DNA of 64,000 nucleotides, from contig NZ_VDFU01000009.1 of the NCBI RefSeq assembly GCF_006152115.1, positions 1-64,000 on the forward strand. Direction: 5' to 3'. Numbering within the stretch: the first letter of the stretch is position 1; each line of letters begins with the position of its first letter. The notes under the pieces are model-generated. The model was not told where the DNA came from. It searched no databases and saw only the letters and a program-made list of their open reading frames with translations. The position numbers and the translations under genes were made by a program. This document shows, piece by piece, positions 1 through 8,760 of this stretch. This stretch comes from Rubellimicrobium rubrum (GTDB lineage: Bacteria > Pseudomonadota > Alphaproteobacteria > Rhodobacterales > Rhodobacteraceae).

Positions 1-463
1 GCAGGCCTCCGGCCTCCGGCGTGAACCAGGACAAATGGCGCGGCTCGCAGACGATGGCGCCGTCAGTGCGCTGCCTCAAGTCCTGGAAGAAGCCGTCCGC
101 CACTTCCGGCTCGAAGGCGAGGCTGGGCGGGAGCTGCACCAGAAGGGGGCCCAGCTTCGATCCCAGTCCGCTGACCTCGGACAGGAACCGATCCAGGAGG
201 TCGCCCGCCTCCCTGAGACGACGCTCGTGGGTGATGGCCTTAGGGACCTTCACGGCAAAGCGGAAGGTCTGCGGGACCGACGTCGCCCATCGCTCGTAGG
301 TCGAGCGGCGATGCGGCTTGTAGAAGGACGAGTTGATCTCGGCCGCGCCGAACACCTGCCCATAGCGCTCCAGATGGCTTCCCGTGGTCGGGAAGGCGTC
401 GGCGTGCTCCTTGGGAACGTTCCATCCGGCCGTGCCGATGTGAATGCTGATGCTGCGTGACAT
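1..463 (-). CDS. DUF72 family protein (5' part; 3' end lies beyond the window)
   Basis: Reading the minus strand from an ATG at 463 gives an open frame that runs off the left edge after about 154 residues. It begins MSRSISIHIGTAGWNVP, followed by an ERYGQVFGAAEINSSFY stretch and later FRFAVKVPKAITHERR and GPLLVQLPPSLAF. These are the usual landmarks of the DUF72 (YecE) TIM-barrel family: an early GTAGW, an E-x-NSSFY segment and an LVQLPP strand. The biochemical role of DUF72 proteins is not established. The C-terminal part is outside the window, so completeness cannot be judged. The gene reads away from the gene-poor stretch to its right. Confidence 0.9.
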   Translation of the reverse strand, partial: MSRSISIHIGTAGWNVPKEHADAFPTTGSHLERYGQVFGAAEINSSFYKPHRRSTYERWATSVPQTFRFAVKVPKAITHERRLREAGDLLDRFLSEVSGLGSKLGPLLVQLPPSLAFEPEVADGFFQDLRQRTDGAIVCEPRHLSWFTPEAGGL

Positions 464-1065
464 GGCGCTTCAAACAAGGGACCGGGCTGATAGTCAGATT
501 TGGTGCCCTCGACCCGTCCTGGCAACCGGTCCAGCCACCCGCGGAGGCTGCGGTCAGACCTCCGGGTCGGCGGACGGTTCCATCTACCGCTATAGACTGC
601 TCCCGCAGTCGCGCCGGTTGGGACTGCTCCGCAACGCTCGGGTGAGCGAACGGAAAAGATACCGGGTTCTTTAGATCATCGACCGAACACGGACCACTAC
701 GGCCGCAAGCAGTGCCCGGCTGATGCCAAAGGCCGACCTGATGGTGTTCTCGCGCGCTCGCTGATGCTGCTTTCGAGCTATAGCCGAGGAGGCCAATCGA
801 CTTGGAACCTTTATTCCAACCTCTTGATCGCGCATGACCCAAGTTCTTGGACATTGTTCTCGTAAGTTCCTAGAGGTTGACAACACGGGGTTCAGCCGGG
901 GGCACCACCTCCTTTAGCCTTGATCAGCATGGGTCGAGGCCGTTTCCAGGGCGTGCCGGCTGGCTGAACACTGTGCATTAAGATTAAATGCACGATATTC
1001 GGGACTTCCCGAAGCTCAGGGCCTATCCCGGTCGCAGCCAAGCGACGTTTAAGGAAGGTGCCACC
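464..1065. other. Intergenic region with no recognised gene
   Basis: About 600 bases separate the DUF72 start from the next convincing start codon. Short open frames exist on both strands, but none has a clear ribosome-binding site, family motif or the third-position GC pattern of the neighbouring genes. I see no tRNA-like T-loop, strong terminator or insertion-sequence ends. It may hold promoters for the flanking divergent genes or remnants of a decayed gene. Confidence 0.6.
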
Positions 1066-1419
1066 GTGAGACCGCCCCGCACTGCCACCCTGGACCTGAT
1101 GATCGAATTCGTCATCGAGGAACTGATGTCAGGCGACGGGCAAAGGCGTCGGGCCATGGTACGCCGCATGGCCGAACGCTGGCCGGCCGAACCCGCCTTG
1201 GCTCTGGTCTATGCGGTCACCTGTGCCACCGAGACAATCGAGGACACGTTCGGCGACTCTGCGGGGCGGGAACCGATGATCCCCTTGGGATACCGCCTGT
1301 CCGCGCTCATATCGGCCGATGTCCATGCAGTGCAATGCATGGGACAGATCCCGTCGGTCGCCGCCGACCTTCTGCACTTCTGGCGGCGTGTCGATCCGCT
1401 TTTCCTTCGGATGACCTGA
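1066..1419 (+). CDS. Hypothetical protein, 117 residues
   Basis: The frame is open from an ATG at 988, but the GTG at 1066 is preceded by a good Shine-Dalgarno (AAGGAAGG, six bases upstream), so I prefer it. The product has no signal peptide or membrane segment. It starts with a charged helix (LDLMIEFVIEELMSGDGQRRR) and ends with an aromatic/basic helix (LLHFWRRVDPLFLRM). It has two cysteines, in VTCATE and VQCMGQ. I do not recognise a characterised family. It converges on the membrane winged-helix gene with only six bases between the stop codons. Confidence 0.6.
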   Translation: MRPPRTATLDLMIEFVIEELMSGDGQRRRAMVRRMAERWPAEPALALVYAVTCATETIEDTFGDSAGREPMIPLGYRLSALISADVHAVQCMGQIPSVAADLLHFWRRVDPLFLRMT

Positions 1420-1425
1420 TCGCTC

Positions 1426-2148
1426 TCAGACCATCCGGATAGCCGACTTGTCCACCGCCAGGGTATAGCCCTTCCGGGCAATGTTCCGGACCAGGAGCTC
1501 GCTGACCATCTGATTGCCCAGGGTGTCGCGCAACCGCTTGATCCGCGTGGCTCCAGCCGCCTCGTCGCAGTTGGCCGGGTCGCGGCCCGAGATCACGCCC
1601 TCGATCTGCGCGCCCGACAGCACTTCGTCGTCCATCCGTGCCTCGGCCAGGACCGCCAAGGTCTCGATGGCAGCCTCGGTCAGCTTGAATTCGAAGTTGT
1701 TGAGGTAGACCGTGTTCGACTCGCGCGAGATAAGGAGAGAGTTCACCTCGATCCCCTTGCGCTCGATCTGGCCCATGCGGCGGTTCAACGTGACCAGCAT
1801 GACAAGGAAAGCGACCGCCGCGATCATCATGGCGGTCGCAAAGACCAGCAGCACGAAGATGATGGATCGGTAGGAACCCAGCACCTGCTCGAACGCCGTC
1901 CCCGACTGGGCCAGCACCTCCAGCAGCCGAATCTCGCGCTGGGTGGTGAAGTCGGCTTCCACGAACAGCCGCTCAACCCGCGCGTTGAAGGCATTGGCGT
2001 CTGGAAGATTGACGAACAGCAGCACCGCCGCCCCGAGCAGGATGGCGACGACGGCCGCGATCCCGACAATGACGGTCCGGTTGCCCCAGACCCGTGCCTC
2101 GGCCGAGGTGACGTCAGTATCGGAGGTAAAACTCGCCAGCGCTTTCAC
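1426..2148 (-). CDS. Membrane-anchored OmpR-type winged-helix protein
   Basis: The protein has 240 residues. The GTG start at 2148 is chosen because GGAGGAGAG lies just upstream; longer in-frame starts would overlap the neighbour much more. Two hydrophobic segments (about 25-47 and 95-120) enclose a periplasmic loop of about 47 residues. After a short linker, residues 143-238 have the order of an OmpR/PhoB effector domain: a strand pair with NFEFKLTEAAIETLAVLAEA, a recognition-helix region ATRIKRLRDTLG, and a wing ending RKGYTL. There is no receiver domain. Inference: a one-component membrane regulator of ToxR/CadC type, but with the DNA-binding domain at the C-terminus. Its start lies 35 bases inside the upstream secreted-protein gene, implying coupled translation. 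Confidence 0.8.
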   Translation of the reverse strand: MKALASFTSDTDVTSAEARVWGNRTVIVGIAAVVAILLGAAVLLFVNLPDANAFNARVERLFVEADFTTQREIRLLEVLAQSGTAFEQVLGSYRSIIFVLLVFATAMMIAAVAFLVMLVTLNRRMGQIERKGIEVNSLLISRESNTVYLNNFEFKLTEAAIETLAVLAEARMDDEVLSGAQIEGVISGRDPANCDEAAGATRIKRLRDTLGNQMVSELLVRNIARKGYTLAVDKSAIRMV

Positions 2149-2404
2149 GTCTCTCCTCCAGACCCGACTCGCCAAAGGTAGCGATGACCTCGAGGAGTTG
2201 CCAGCCATCCGCAGCGAGTCGCGGCCGCAACTCCTGCTGGGCCTCCTGCACGGAGCAGCCGCCAAAGATCTCGGCTACCCCGTACTGAAGCTCCAGCGGC
2301 CCGGTTCGCGATGCCCTGTAATCGGCGTAGCACGGCTCCTGGGCGATGGCGCAGGTCGCAGCCAGGGCGCAAACGAGAGACAGGAGGAGAATGCGAAATC
2401 TCAT
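2114..2404 (-). CDS. Small secreted protein with two cysteines
   Basis: The protein has 96 residues. The ATG at 2404 (MRFRILLLSLVCALAAT) gives a typical Sec signal peptide ending near CAIAQ, with AGGA upstream; a GTG at 2425 would only add seven residues. The mature part is about 75 residues and begins EPCYADYRASRTGPLELQYG, with a second cysteine in GGCSVQEAQ. That suggests one periplasmic disulfide. It ends in an LEVIATFGESGLEER segment. I recall similar short secreted proteins in Rhodobacterales, but no function is known to me. It is the first gene of a two-gene unit with the membrane winged-helix protein and could be its periplasmic partner; that is inference. Confidence 0.75.
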   Translation of the reverse strand: MRFRILLLSLVCALAATCAIAQEPCYADYRASRTGPLELQYGVAEIFGGCSVQEAQQELRPRLAADGWQLLEVIATFGESGLEERRESAGEFYLRY

Positions 2405-2495
2405 GAGATACAAGTGTCCTAGCACGATCCGCTATTCAATAACCGGGTCCTAAACCCCGTGGTGCAGGGCTCGATCAGGCCCAAGCTTAGAGGGT

Positions 2496-2508
2496 GTCAT
2501 TGTATGAC
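2496..2508. promoter_or_regulatory. Inverted repeat in the divergent intergenic region
   Basis: GTCAT-TGT-ATGAC is a perfect inverted repeat with 5-base arms. It lies between the divergent secreted-protein genes, 92 bases from one start and 73 from the other. It could be an operator, for example for the membrane winged-helix protein encoded nearby, but a single short palindrome can occur by chance. Confidence 0.3.
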
Positions 2509-2580
2509 GTCCACCTCTGGACGATCTGTCGGGCAAGCCGGTCTGCCCCTGTGGCCGATCTTCACGAAAGCCCTGCCGTC

Positions 2581-3000
2581 ATGATTCGACCCTTCGCCAC
2601 GTCAGCCGTCATCCTGGCGCTCGCCCTGGCGTCGAGCGAGCCTGTCCTGGCCCAAAGCCGGGCCGAGCGGCAGTCCATGGGGGCGGAACGGGGCTCGAAT
2701 GGCGTCGTCATGGGCCTTGCGGCGCTGGCGGTTCTTGGTCTCGCGATCCATGCGGCGCAGGACGACGATGACGACAAGAAGGATGAGCGACCACGTGTGC
2801 CGGCCCGCTGCCTGGTGGACTGGCCCACCCATGATGGTGCCGTGGCGCTTTATGACGCGGACTGCCTGGATCTCGAATACCGGGCGGCTTCGCGCCTGCC
2901 GCTGGATTGCGCTGTGACGGTGCGGAGCCATGGACGATTCGTCTCTGGCTTCTCGCCCGACTGCCTGCGCGAGGAAGGCTGGCGGCTGCAGCGAGATTGA
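2581..3000 (+). CDS. Secreted hypothetical protein with acidic patch
   Basis: The ATG at 2581 (MIRPFATSAVILALALASS) gives a clean signal peptide ending near PVLAQ; the frame is open further upstream, but that extension lacks a signal. The product has 139 residues. After the signal comes a hydrophobic segment (GVVMGLAALAVLGLAI), then a run of five aspartates followed by KKDE. The C-terminal half contains four cysteines (ARCLVDW, DADCLDL, LDCAVTV, PDCLREE), suggesting two disulfides outside the cytoplasm. The cysteine-rich tail resembles short secreted proteins I associate with Rhodobacterales; no function is assigned. It is divergent from the secreted protein/winged-helix pair. Confidence 0.7.
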   Translation: MIRPFATSAVILALALASSEPVLAQSRAERQSMGAERGSNGVVMGLAALAVLGLAIHAAQDDDDDKKDERPRVPARCLVDWPTHDGAVALYDADCLDLEYRAASRLPLDCAVTVRSHGRFVSGFSPDCLREEGWRLQRD

Positions 3001-3007
3001 CCGTTTC

Positions 3008-3039
3008 GGCCGAAGCCCCCTGTCTCGGGGCTGAAGGCC
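3008..3039 (+). terminator. Possible terminator hairpin after the secreted protein gene
   Basis: GGCC..AGCCCC and GGGGCT..GGCC can pair directly after the stop codon at 3000. No T-run follows, so factor-independent termination is uncertain. Confidence 0.35.
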
Positions 3040-3085
3040 GGGAAGTGGCGCGGACCCGTCGCCCCAGTGGTCCGTGCCGAACTCA

Positions 3086-3111
3086 GGGAGGGGCCCTTCG
3101 GGGCCTCTCCC
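3086..3111. repeat. TTCG-loop hairpin, copy 1
   Basis: GGGAGGGGCCC and GGGCCTCTCCC form an 11-bp stem with one G-T wobble around a TTCG tetraloop. A near-identical hairpin lies 84 bases downstream, and both precede rnhB. Neither is followed by a T-run. Confidence 0.7.
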
Positions 3112-3169
3112 GACCAAAGGATCCGGATTGGCGCTGGCTCTTCGCCCCAGTCGGCCTGCGTCATGACGG

Positions 3170-3195
3170 GGGAGGAGCCCTTCGGGGCTCCTCCC
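3170..3195. repeat. TTCG-loop hairpin, copy 2
   Basis: GGGAGGAGCCC, TTCG, GGGCTCCTCCC: a perfect 11-bp stem with the same tetraloop as copy 1. It lies about 50 bases before the rnhB start and would be part of its leader if transcription starts upstream. Confidence 0.75.
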
Positions 3196-3246
3196 GCAGA
3201 TCCGGCCCGCTTGCTCCAGAGGGGTCAGGCCGGCCAGATGGGGCGC

Positions 3247-3882
3247 ATGAGAATCACCCCCGACTTTGCCCATGAGGACGCTCTCCTCGCCCAGGGACAC
3301 CGATGGATTGCCGGCGTGGACGAGGTGGGCCGCGGCCCGCTGGCCGGTCCCGTGGTGGCCGCTGCCGTGATTCTCGATCCCGAGCGCATCCCGGCGGGCC
3401 TTTACGACAGCAAGAGCATGACTGCCCGCAGCCGCGACCGCGCCGCTCAGGCCATACGCGAATCGGCGCAGGTGGGTCTGGGAGAAGCCTCGGTCGAGGA
3501 AATCGAGACGCTCAACATCCTCCGCGCCACCCATCTGGCGATGCGCCGCGCCTTGGCGGATCTGGGCAGGCCGGTGGATCATGCGCTGATTGACGGCCTG
3601 CAGCTGCCTCCGAATCTGGACTGCCCGGCGACCGGCCTCGTGCGCGGCGACTCGCGGAGCCTATCCATCGCAGCGGCCTCGATCGTGGCCAAGGTGTGGC
3701 GCGACGGGATCATGGTCACGCTGGCGCAACAGCACCCGGGATACGGCTGGGAGACCAACATGGGTTATGGGTCCAAAAGACACATAACGGCGCTACAGGC
3801 CTTGGGTCCGTCCCCATTCCATAGACGAACCTTCAGTCCCGTCCACAAGGTCTTGTGGCAAGCAGAAAAGGTAAGTTCCTGA
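3247..3882 (+). CDS. rnhB: Ribonuclease HII
   Basis: Endonuclease that cuts the RNA strand of RNA-DNA hybrids and removes single ribonucleotides from DNA in the cytoplasm. The product has 211 residues, normal for the family. The hallmark GVDEVGRGPLAGPVVAAA is near the N-terminus, with catalytic Asp25 and Glu26. It is followed by YDSKSM, an ALIDG strand (third catalytic Asp), and SLSIAAASIVAKVWRD (fourth acidic site region). The GYGWETNMGYGS and HRRTFSPV motifs complete the fold. An ATG nine bases upstream (3238) is an equally possible start. It lies 87 bases before ccrM; I recall rnhB-ccrM adjacency as common in Rhodobacterales. Confidence 0.96.
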   Translation: MRITPDFAHEDALLAQGHRWIAGVDEVGRGPLAGPVVAAAVILDPERIPAGLYDSKSMTARSRDRAAQAIRESAQVGLGEASVEEIETLNILRATHLAMRRALADLGRPVDHALIDGLQLPPNLDCPATGLVRGDSRSLSIAAASIVAKVWRDGIMVTLAQQHPGYGWETNMGYGSKRHITALQALGPSPFHRRTFSPVHKVLWQAEKVSS

Positions 3883-3969
3883 TCACTTTTGGCTTTTGAC
3901 AGTCTCCTTCGCTGACCTCAACTTATCCCCAACCAGAGCGGAACAATTCGCCGGTTCATGAGGCAGTGA

Positions 3970-5079
<1,110 letters not shown>

Positions 5080-5092
5080 GATTCAGGAAATT

Positions 5093-5115
5093 GGCCCACC
5101 CGTTCTGGGTGGGCC
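5093..5115. terminator. Hairpin after ccrM
   Basis: GGCCCACCC, loop GTTCT, GGGTGGGCC: a perfect 9-bp stem that begins 14 bases after the ccrM stop. It has no T-run of its own and is followed by a stronger terminator. Confidence 0.6.
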
Positions 5116-5165
5116 TCAGATCCGCCGGAGCCGGCGAGCGCCCTCATGCGCCCGGCTCCCACCTG

Positions 5166-5204
5166 GGCCCTGCCGTCGGCTCGCTACCCGGCAGGGCCTT
5201 TTTT
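5166..5204 (+). terminator. Intrinsic terminator downstream of ccrM
   Basis: GGCCCTGCC pairs with GGCAGGGCC, and a TTTTTTCTTCTT run follows immediately. The location between the convergent ccrM and mutY genes fits termination of ccrM. Confidence 0.85.
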
Positions 5205-5229
5205 CTTCTTATCGCCGGACTGTGCCCCG

Positions 5230-5258
5230 GAATCAACACCACATCGTGGGGTTGAGTC
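5230..5258. other. Imperfect inverted repeat bounded by two GANTC sites
   Basis: GAATCAAC-A-CCAC and GTGG-G-GTTGAGTC pair imperfectly around an ATC loop, ending one to two bases from the mutY stop. Both outer ends are CcrM target sites (GAATC at 5230-5234 and GAGTC at 5254-5258). It could help end the mutY transcript, although no T-run follows on that strand. Confidence 0.45.
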
Positions 5259-5260
5259 GT

Positions 5261-6328
5261 TCAAGCCTGAACAGTCGGTTCAGCATCCGCGATCAATGGC
5301 GACGTCAGGGCCACGGCCAGCACCCGGCGCATGACCGTCGGGATCATGTCCGGACTGAAGCGGTCGGCCGGAACGAAGGACGCCTGGCCGGCTTGCGTGT
5401 CCAACGGCAGGCGCGCGACCATGACGCGCAAGCCCAGAGCGAAATGCGAGAACCCGTGTCGCGCCTCGGTGTTGAGCGCGGTCCAGGGGCCAGCGACAGG
5501 GGGCGGCGCCTCCTCTTCGCCGCGGTCCCAGGCCGAGCCGGGCCAGCCCAGCATCCCACCCAGCATCCGGTCCGCCCCCCGTGTCTCCAAGAGCCAGGCG
5601 CCATCTTCGCGCCGCCCGACATAGACGACCCCACGCCTTTGGGGCACCTCCCGCTTGGGCGGCTTCACGGGCCGGTCCTTCTGGACGCCCCGCTTGCGGG
5701 CAAGGCAGGGCTCGCGCCAGGGACAGACCACGCAGGCGGGCGAGCGCGGAGTGCAGATCGTGGCTCCCAGGTCCATCACTGCTTGGGCATGGTCGCCAGG
5801 ACGCTCGGATGGCGTGAGGGAATCGGCATAGGCCCGGATCTCGTTGCGGGCGGCAGGAAGCGGTGTGGCGATATCGAAGACGCGCGTCATCACCCGCTCG
5901 ACGTTGCCGTCCACCACGACGGCCCGCTGCCCAAAGGCGATCGAGGCGACCGACGCTGCCGTGTAGGCCCCGATCCCCGGAAGGGTGCGCAGCTCCGCCT
6001 CGGTTCGCGGGAACCCGCCACAGGCCGCGACGGCCCTCGCACAGGCCAAGAGGTTGCGAGCCCGGGCATAGTAACCCAGGCCTGCCCATTCGGCCATGAC
6101 ATCGGCGTCCTCGGCCGCCGCAAGCGCCTCCACCGTCGGCCAGCGGGCAGTGAAGCGCTCGAAATAACCTTTCACTGCCGCCACGGTGGTCTGTTGCAGC
6201 ATGACCTCGGAGAGCCACACCCGGTACGGGTCCGGCTTGGCGCCCGAGCCCGGCGGCACGCGCCAGGGCAGGGTCCGGGCGTGGCGGTCGTACCATGCCA
6301 GCAGGTCGTTCGAGAGATCCGCGTTCAT
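5261..6328 (-). CDS. mutY: A/G-specific adenine DNA glycosylase
   Basis: Removes adenine mispaired with 8-oxoguanine or guanine in base excision repair. The product has 355 residues, normal length. The N-terminal WLSEVMLQQT holds the catalytic glutamate (Glu41). A helix-hairpin-helix with LPGIGAYTAA follows (116-125), then VVVDGNVERVMTR with catalytic Asp140. The 4Fe-4S ligands are Cys192, Cys199, Cys202 and Cys208, in the C-x6-C-x2-C-x5-C pattern. The C-terminal half carries a NUDIX-like recognition domain (GGMLGWPGSAWD). It is divergent from dciA across 73 bases and convergent with ccrM. Confidence 0.96.
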   Translation of the reverse strand: MNADLSNDLLAWYDRHARTLPWRVPPGSGAKPDPYRVWLSEVMLQQTTVAAVKGYFERFTARWPTVEALAAAEDADVMAEWAGLGYYARARNLLACARAVAACGGFPRTEAELRTLPGIGAYTAASVASIAFGQRAVVVDGNVERVMTRVFDIATPLPAARNEIRAYADSLTPSERPGDHAQAVMDLGATICTPRSPACVVCPWREPCLARKRGVQKDRPVKPPKREVPQRRGVVYVGRREDGAWLLETRGADRMLGGMLGWPGSAWDRGEEEAPPPVAGPWTALNTEARHGFSHFALGLRVMVARLPLDTQAGQASFVPADRFSPDMIPTVMRRVLAVALTSPLIADAEPTVQA

Positions 6329-6401
6329 TCTTCCGTTCCGGGGGCTGTCGCCGCTGCACCCGCCGGCCTATCATCAAGCGGACCACAGGAAAGCTGATGT
6401 C

Positions 6402-6893
6402 GTGAGCCGTCACGGTTATTTCACCCCCGCCTCGGACCTCCTGCGCGCAAAGATCCGCGAGTTGGGAGAGGCGCGGGGCTTCTCGGCCACGCGTCTCCTC
6501 ACCCATTGGCCCGAGATCGTGGGAGAATCCATTGCCGCCATCGCCAAGCCGCTGGAGGTTCGCCACCCCCGAGGCAAGAAGGCTGCGGAGGAGGGCGCGA
6601 CGCTCACCATCCTGGCGCTGGGCGCTGCGGCGCTGCGGCTCGAGATGGAAAAGGAGCGGCTGCGCGAGCGGGTGAATGCCTGCTACGGCTACAACGCCAT
6701 TGCCAAGATCCGGATCAAGCAAGCGGGGCCCGAGTCCTTCACCGCCGGTCCGGCCCCTGTCCAGCGGCCCCCTGTCACAAGCTCCGTGCCCCCGAGCCCG
6801 TCCGAACCTCTTGCCAATGGCGTGAGCGACACGGAATTGAGACTTGCGCTCGCTGCGCTCGCCGCCAATGTCCTGTCGAAGTCCCGGACCTGA
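6402..6893 (+). CDS. dciA: DciA-like DUF721 protein
   Basis: DUF721 proteins of the DciA type interact with the replicative helicase DnaB and replace DnaC in most bacteria. The GTG start at 6402 follows ACAGGA and gives 163 residues. The conserved core is here: LLTHWPEIVGESIAAIAKPLEV near residues 35-55, then a strand-rich part (ATLTILALGAAALRLEMEKE) and INACYGYN-like VNACYGYNAIAKIRIKQ near 95. The tail is proline-rich and low in complexity, ending with a short helix. It is followed 29 bases later by the DsbA-like gene on the same strand, an arrangement I recall from Rhodobacterales. Confidence 0.85.
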   Translation: MSRHGYFTPASDLLRAKIRELGEARGFSATRLLTHWPEIVGESIAAIAKPLEVRHPRGKKAAEEGATLTILALGAAALRLEMEKERLRERVNACYGYNAIAKIRIKQAGPESFTAGPAPVQRPPVTSSVPPSPSEPLANGVSDTELRLALAALAANVLSKSRT

Positions 6894-6922
6894 CGGGACA
6901 CCCGCAATTTCGAGGCCCGTCC

Positions 6923-7618
6923 ATGAAGAGACCCGTCCTTTTCGCCGCCCTGACTTCCGTGTTCGCTTTGGGGGGGACGGCGTTGCCGTTGTCCGCCTGG
7001 GCGCAGGAAGCCGCGACGCCGACCCCGGACGCTGCCTCCGAGCAGGCCGCTACCCCCGACCAGACGGCCGAGGCCGAGCCTGTCACGATCCCGGACATGG
7101 CGCAGGGTGCCGAGGACGCGCCGGTCACCATCATCGAATACGGCTCCTTCACCTGTCCGCACTGTGCGGCCTTCCACGCTGATCAGTACCAGCAGCTCAA
7201 GACCGACTACATCGACACCGGCAAGGTGCGCTTCGTCTTCCGCGAGGTCTACTTCGACCGATTCGGCCTATGGGCCTCGATGATCGCGCGTTGCGGCGGC
7301 GAGATGCGCTTCTTCGGGATCAGCGACATCCTTTACGACACCCAGCGCGAATGGATCGGTGAAGGCGACCCGGCCGCCATCGCCGACAACCTCCGTCGGA
7401 TCGGCAAGACCGCCGGGATGGACGACGCCACGCTCGATGCCTGCCTCAAGGACGAGACGCAGGCCGAGGCGCTGGTCGCCTGGTACACCGAAAACGCCGA
7501 GCGCGACGGCATCCAGTCCACGCCGACCTTCATCATCAACGGCGAGACGCATTCCAACATGGCCTACGAGGAGCTGCAGCAGATCCTCGAGGCGGAGCTG
7601 ACCGAAACCGCGCAGTGA
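6923..7618 (+). CDS. DsbA-family thiol:disulfide protein, exported
   Basis: The product has 231 residues, with a signal peptide (MKRPVLFAALTSVFALGG) ending near SAWAQ. A low-complexity Ala/Thr/Pro/Glu linker spans about 29-60. The thioredoxin-fold domain starts near 62, with the redox motif Cys78-Pro-His-Cys81 in YGSFTCPHCAAF. An inserted helical domain follows, and the cis-proline loop is in IQSTPTFIING. This is the Thioredoxin_4 (DsbA/BdbD-like) layout, so it probably oxidises or isomerises cysteines in periplasmic proteins. Several cysteine-containing secreted proteins are encoded in this window. The stop overlaps the GTG start of the CoA-transferase by four bases. Confidence 0.9.
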   Translation: MKRPVLFAALTSVFALGGTALPLSAWAQEAATPTPDAASEQAATPDQTAEAEPVTIPDMAQGAEDAPVTIIEYGSFTCPHCAAFHADQYQQLKTDYIDTGKVRFVFREVYFDRFGLWASMIARCGGEMRFFGISDILYDTQREWIGEGDPAAIADNLRRIGKTAGMDDATLDACLKDETQAEALVAWYTENAERDGIQSTPTFIINGETHSNMAYEELQQILEAELTETAQ

Positions 7619-8760
7619 CCGCCGGACGCCCCCCGCTCGATGGCCTGAGGGTTCTCGAGCTTGCTCGCATCCTGGCCGGCCCTTGGGCCGGTCAGTTGTT
7701 GTCGGACCTGGGCGCGACCGTGGTGAAGGTCGAAAGCCCCGAGGGTGACGACACCCGCCGCTGGGGCCCGCCGTTCATCGACCATGACGGGGAGTCGGCG
7801 GCCGCCTACTTCCACGCCTGCAACAGGGGGAAGCGGTCGGTCGTCGCTGACTTCGCGACCCAGGAGGGCCAAGAGACCGTGCGCCGCCTCGCGGCCGGGG
7901 CCGACGTGGTGATCGAGAACTTCAAGCTAGGCGGTCTTGATCGCTATGGGTTGGGCTGGGAGGCGCTGTCCGCCTCGAACCCCCGGCTCGTCTGGTGCTC
8001 GATCACCGGATTCGGCCAGGACGGGCCTTATGCCCACCGGGCGGGCTACGACTACATCGTGCAGGGCATGTCGGGGCTGATGTCCGTCACGGGCGATCCC
8101 GGCGGCGAGCCGCAGAAGGTCGGGGTCGCCGTGACCGACATCTTTACCGGGCTTTATGCCGCCACGGCGATCCTGGCGGCGATCCATCAGCGGAACGCGA
8201 CCGGAACGGGCCAGCGGATCGACATGGCGCTGCTTGACGTCGCCACGGCCATCACCGCCAATCAGGCCATGAACTACTTGGCCAGCGGCGTCGCCCCCAT
8301 GCGGATGGGCAATGCGCATCCGAATATCGTTCCCTATCAGGTTTTTTCCTGTGCCGACGGGCACGCGATCGTGGCGGTGGGCAACGATGGCCAGTTCCGC
8401 CGCCTTTGCAGCCTGCTCGGGCTCGAAGCCCTGGCGAGCGACCCGGCCTATGCGACGAACCCCGCCCGCCTGATCCACCGAGCGACCTTGGTGCCGATCC
8501 TTCAGGATGCCATGCTTCGGCTGACGCGCGACGATCTCCTCGGGCGGTGCGAGGCGCAGGGCGTTCCGGCCGGTCCGATCAACGACATGGCCGATGTCTT
8601 TGCCGATCCGCAGGTCGTCGCGCGAAGGCTGCGGATTGACCCGGATGGCGTGCCGGGGGTCCGAACTCCTATCGTCTTCTCGGACGCTTCTCTCTCGCTC
8701 GACCGGGCTTCGCCGCGCCTTGGGGAGCATCAGGACACCCTGTCCGCCCCCTGGGGCTAG
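7615..8760 (+). CDS. CaiB/BaiF (family III) CoA-transferase
   Basis: Moves CoA between acyl-CoA and a carboxylic acid through an aspartyl-CoA intermediate. The product has 381 residues. The family layout is complete: LDGLRVLELARILAGPWAGQ at the N-terminus, ATVVKVESPEGDDTR, ADVVIENFKLGGLDRYGLG, GYDYIVQGMSGLMS, and GVAVTDIFTGLYA with the likely catalytic Asp175. The substrate cannot be told from the sequence. The GTG start overlaps the DsbA-like stop (GTGA), so it is translated in coupling with that gene, although a functional link is not obvious. Its stop overlaps the convergent lpxK stop by four bases. Confidence 0.92.
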   Translation: MTAGRPPLDGLRVLELARILAGPWAGQLLSDLGATVVKVESPEGDDTRRWGPPFIDHDGESAAAYFHACNRGKRSVVADFATQEGQETVRRLAAGADVVIENFKLGGLDRYGLGWEALSASNPRLVWCSITGFGQDGPYAHRAGYDYIVQGMSGLMSVTGDPGGEPQKVGVAVTDIFTGLYAATAILAAIHQRNATGTGQRIDMALLDVATAITANQAMNYLASGVAPMRMGNAHPNIVPYQVFSCADGHAIVAVGNDGQFRRLCSLLGLEALASDPAYATNPARLIHRATLVPILQDAMLRLTRDDLLGRCEAQGVPAGPINDMADVFADPQVVARRLRIDPDGVPGVRTPIVFSDASLSLDRASPRLGEHQDTLSAPWG

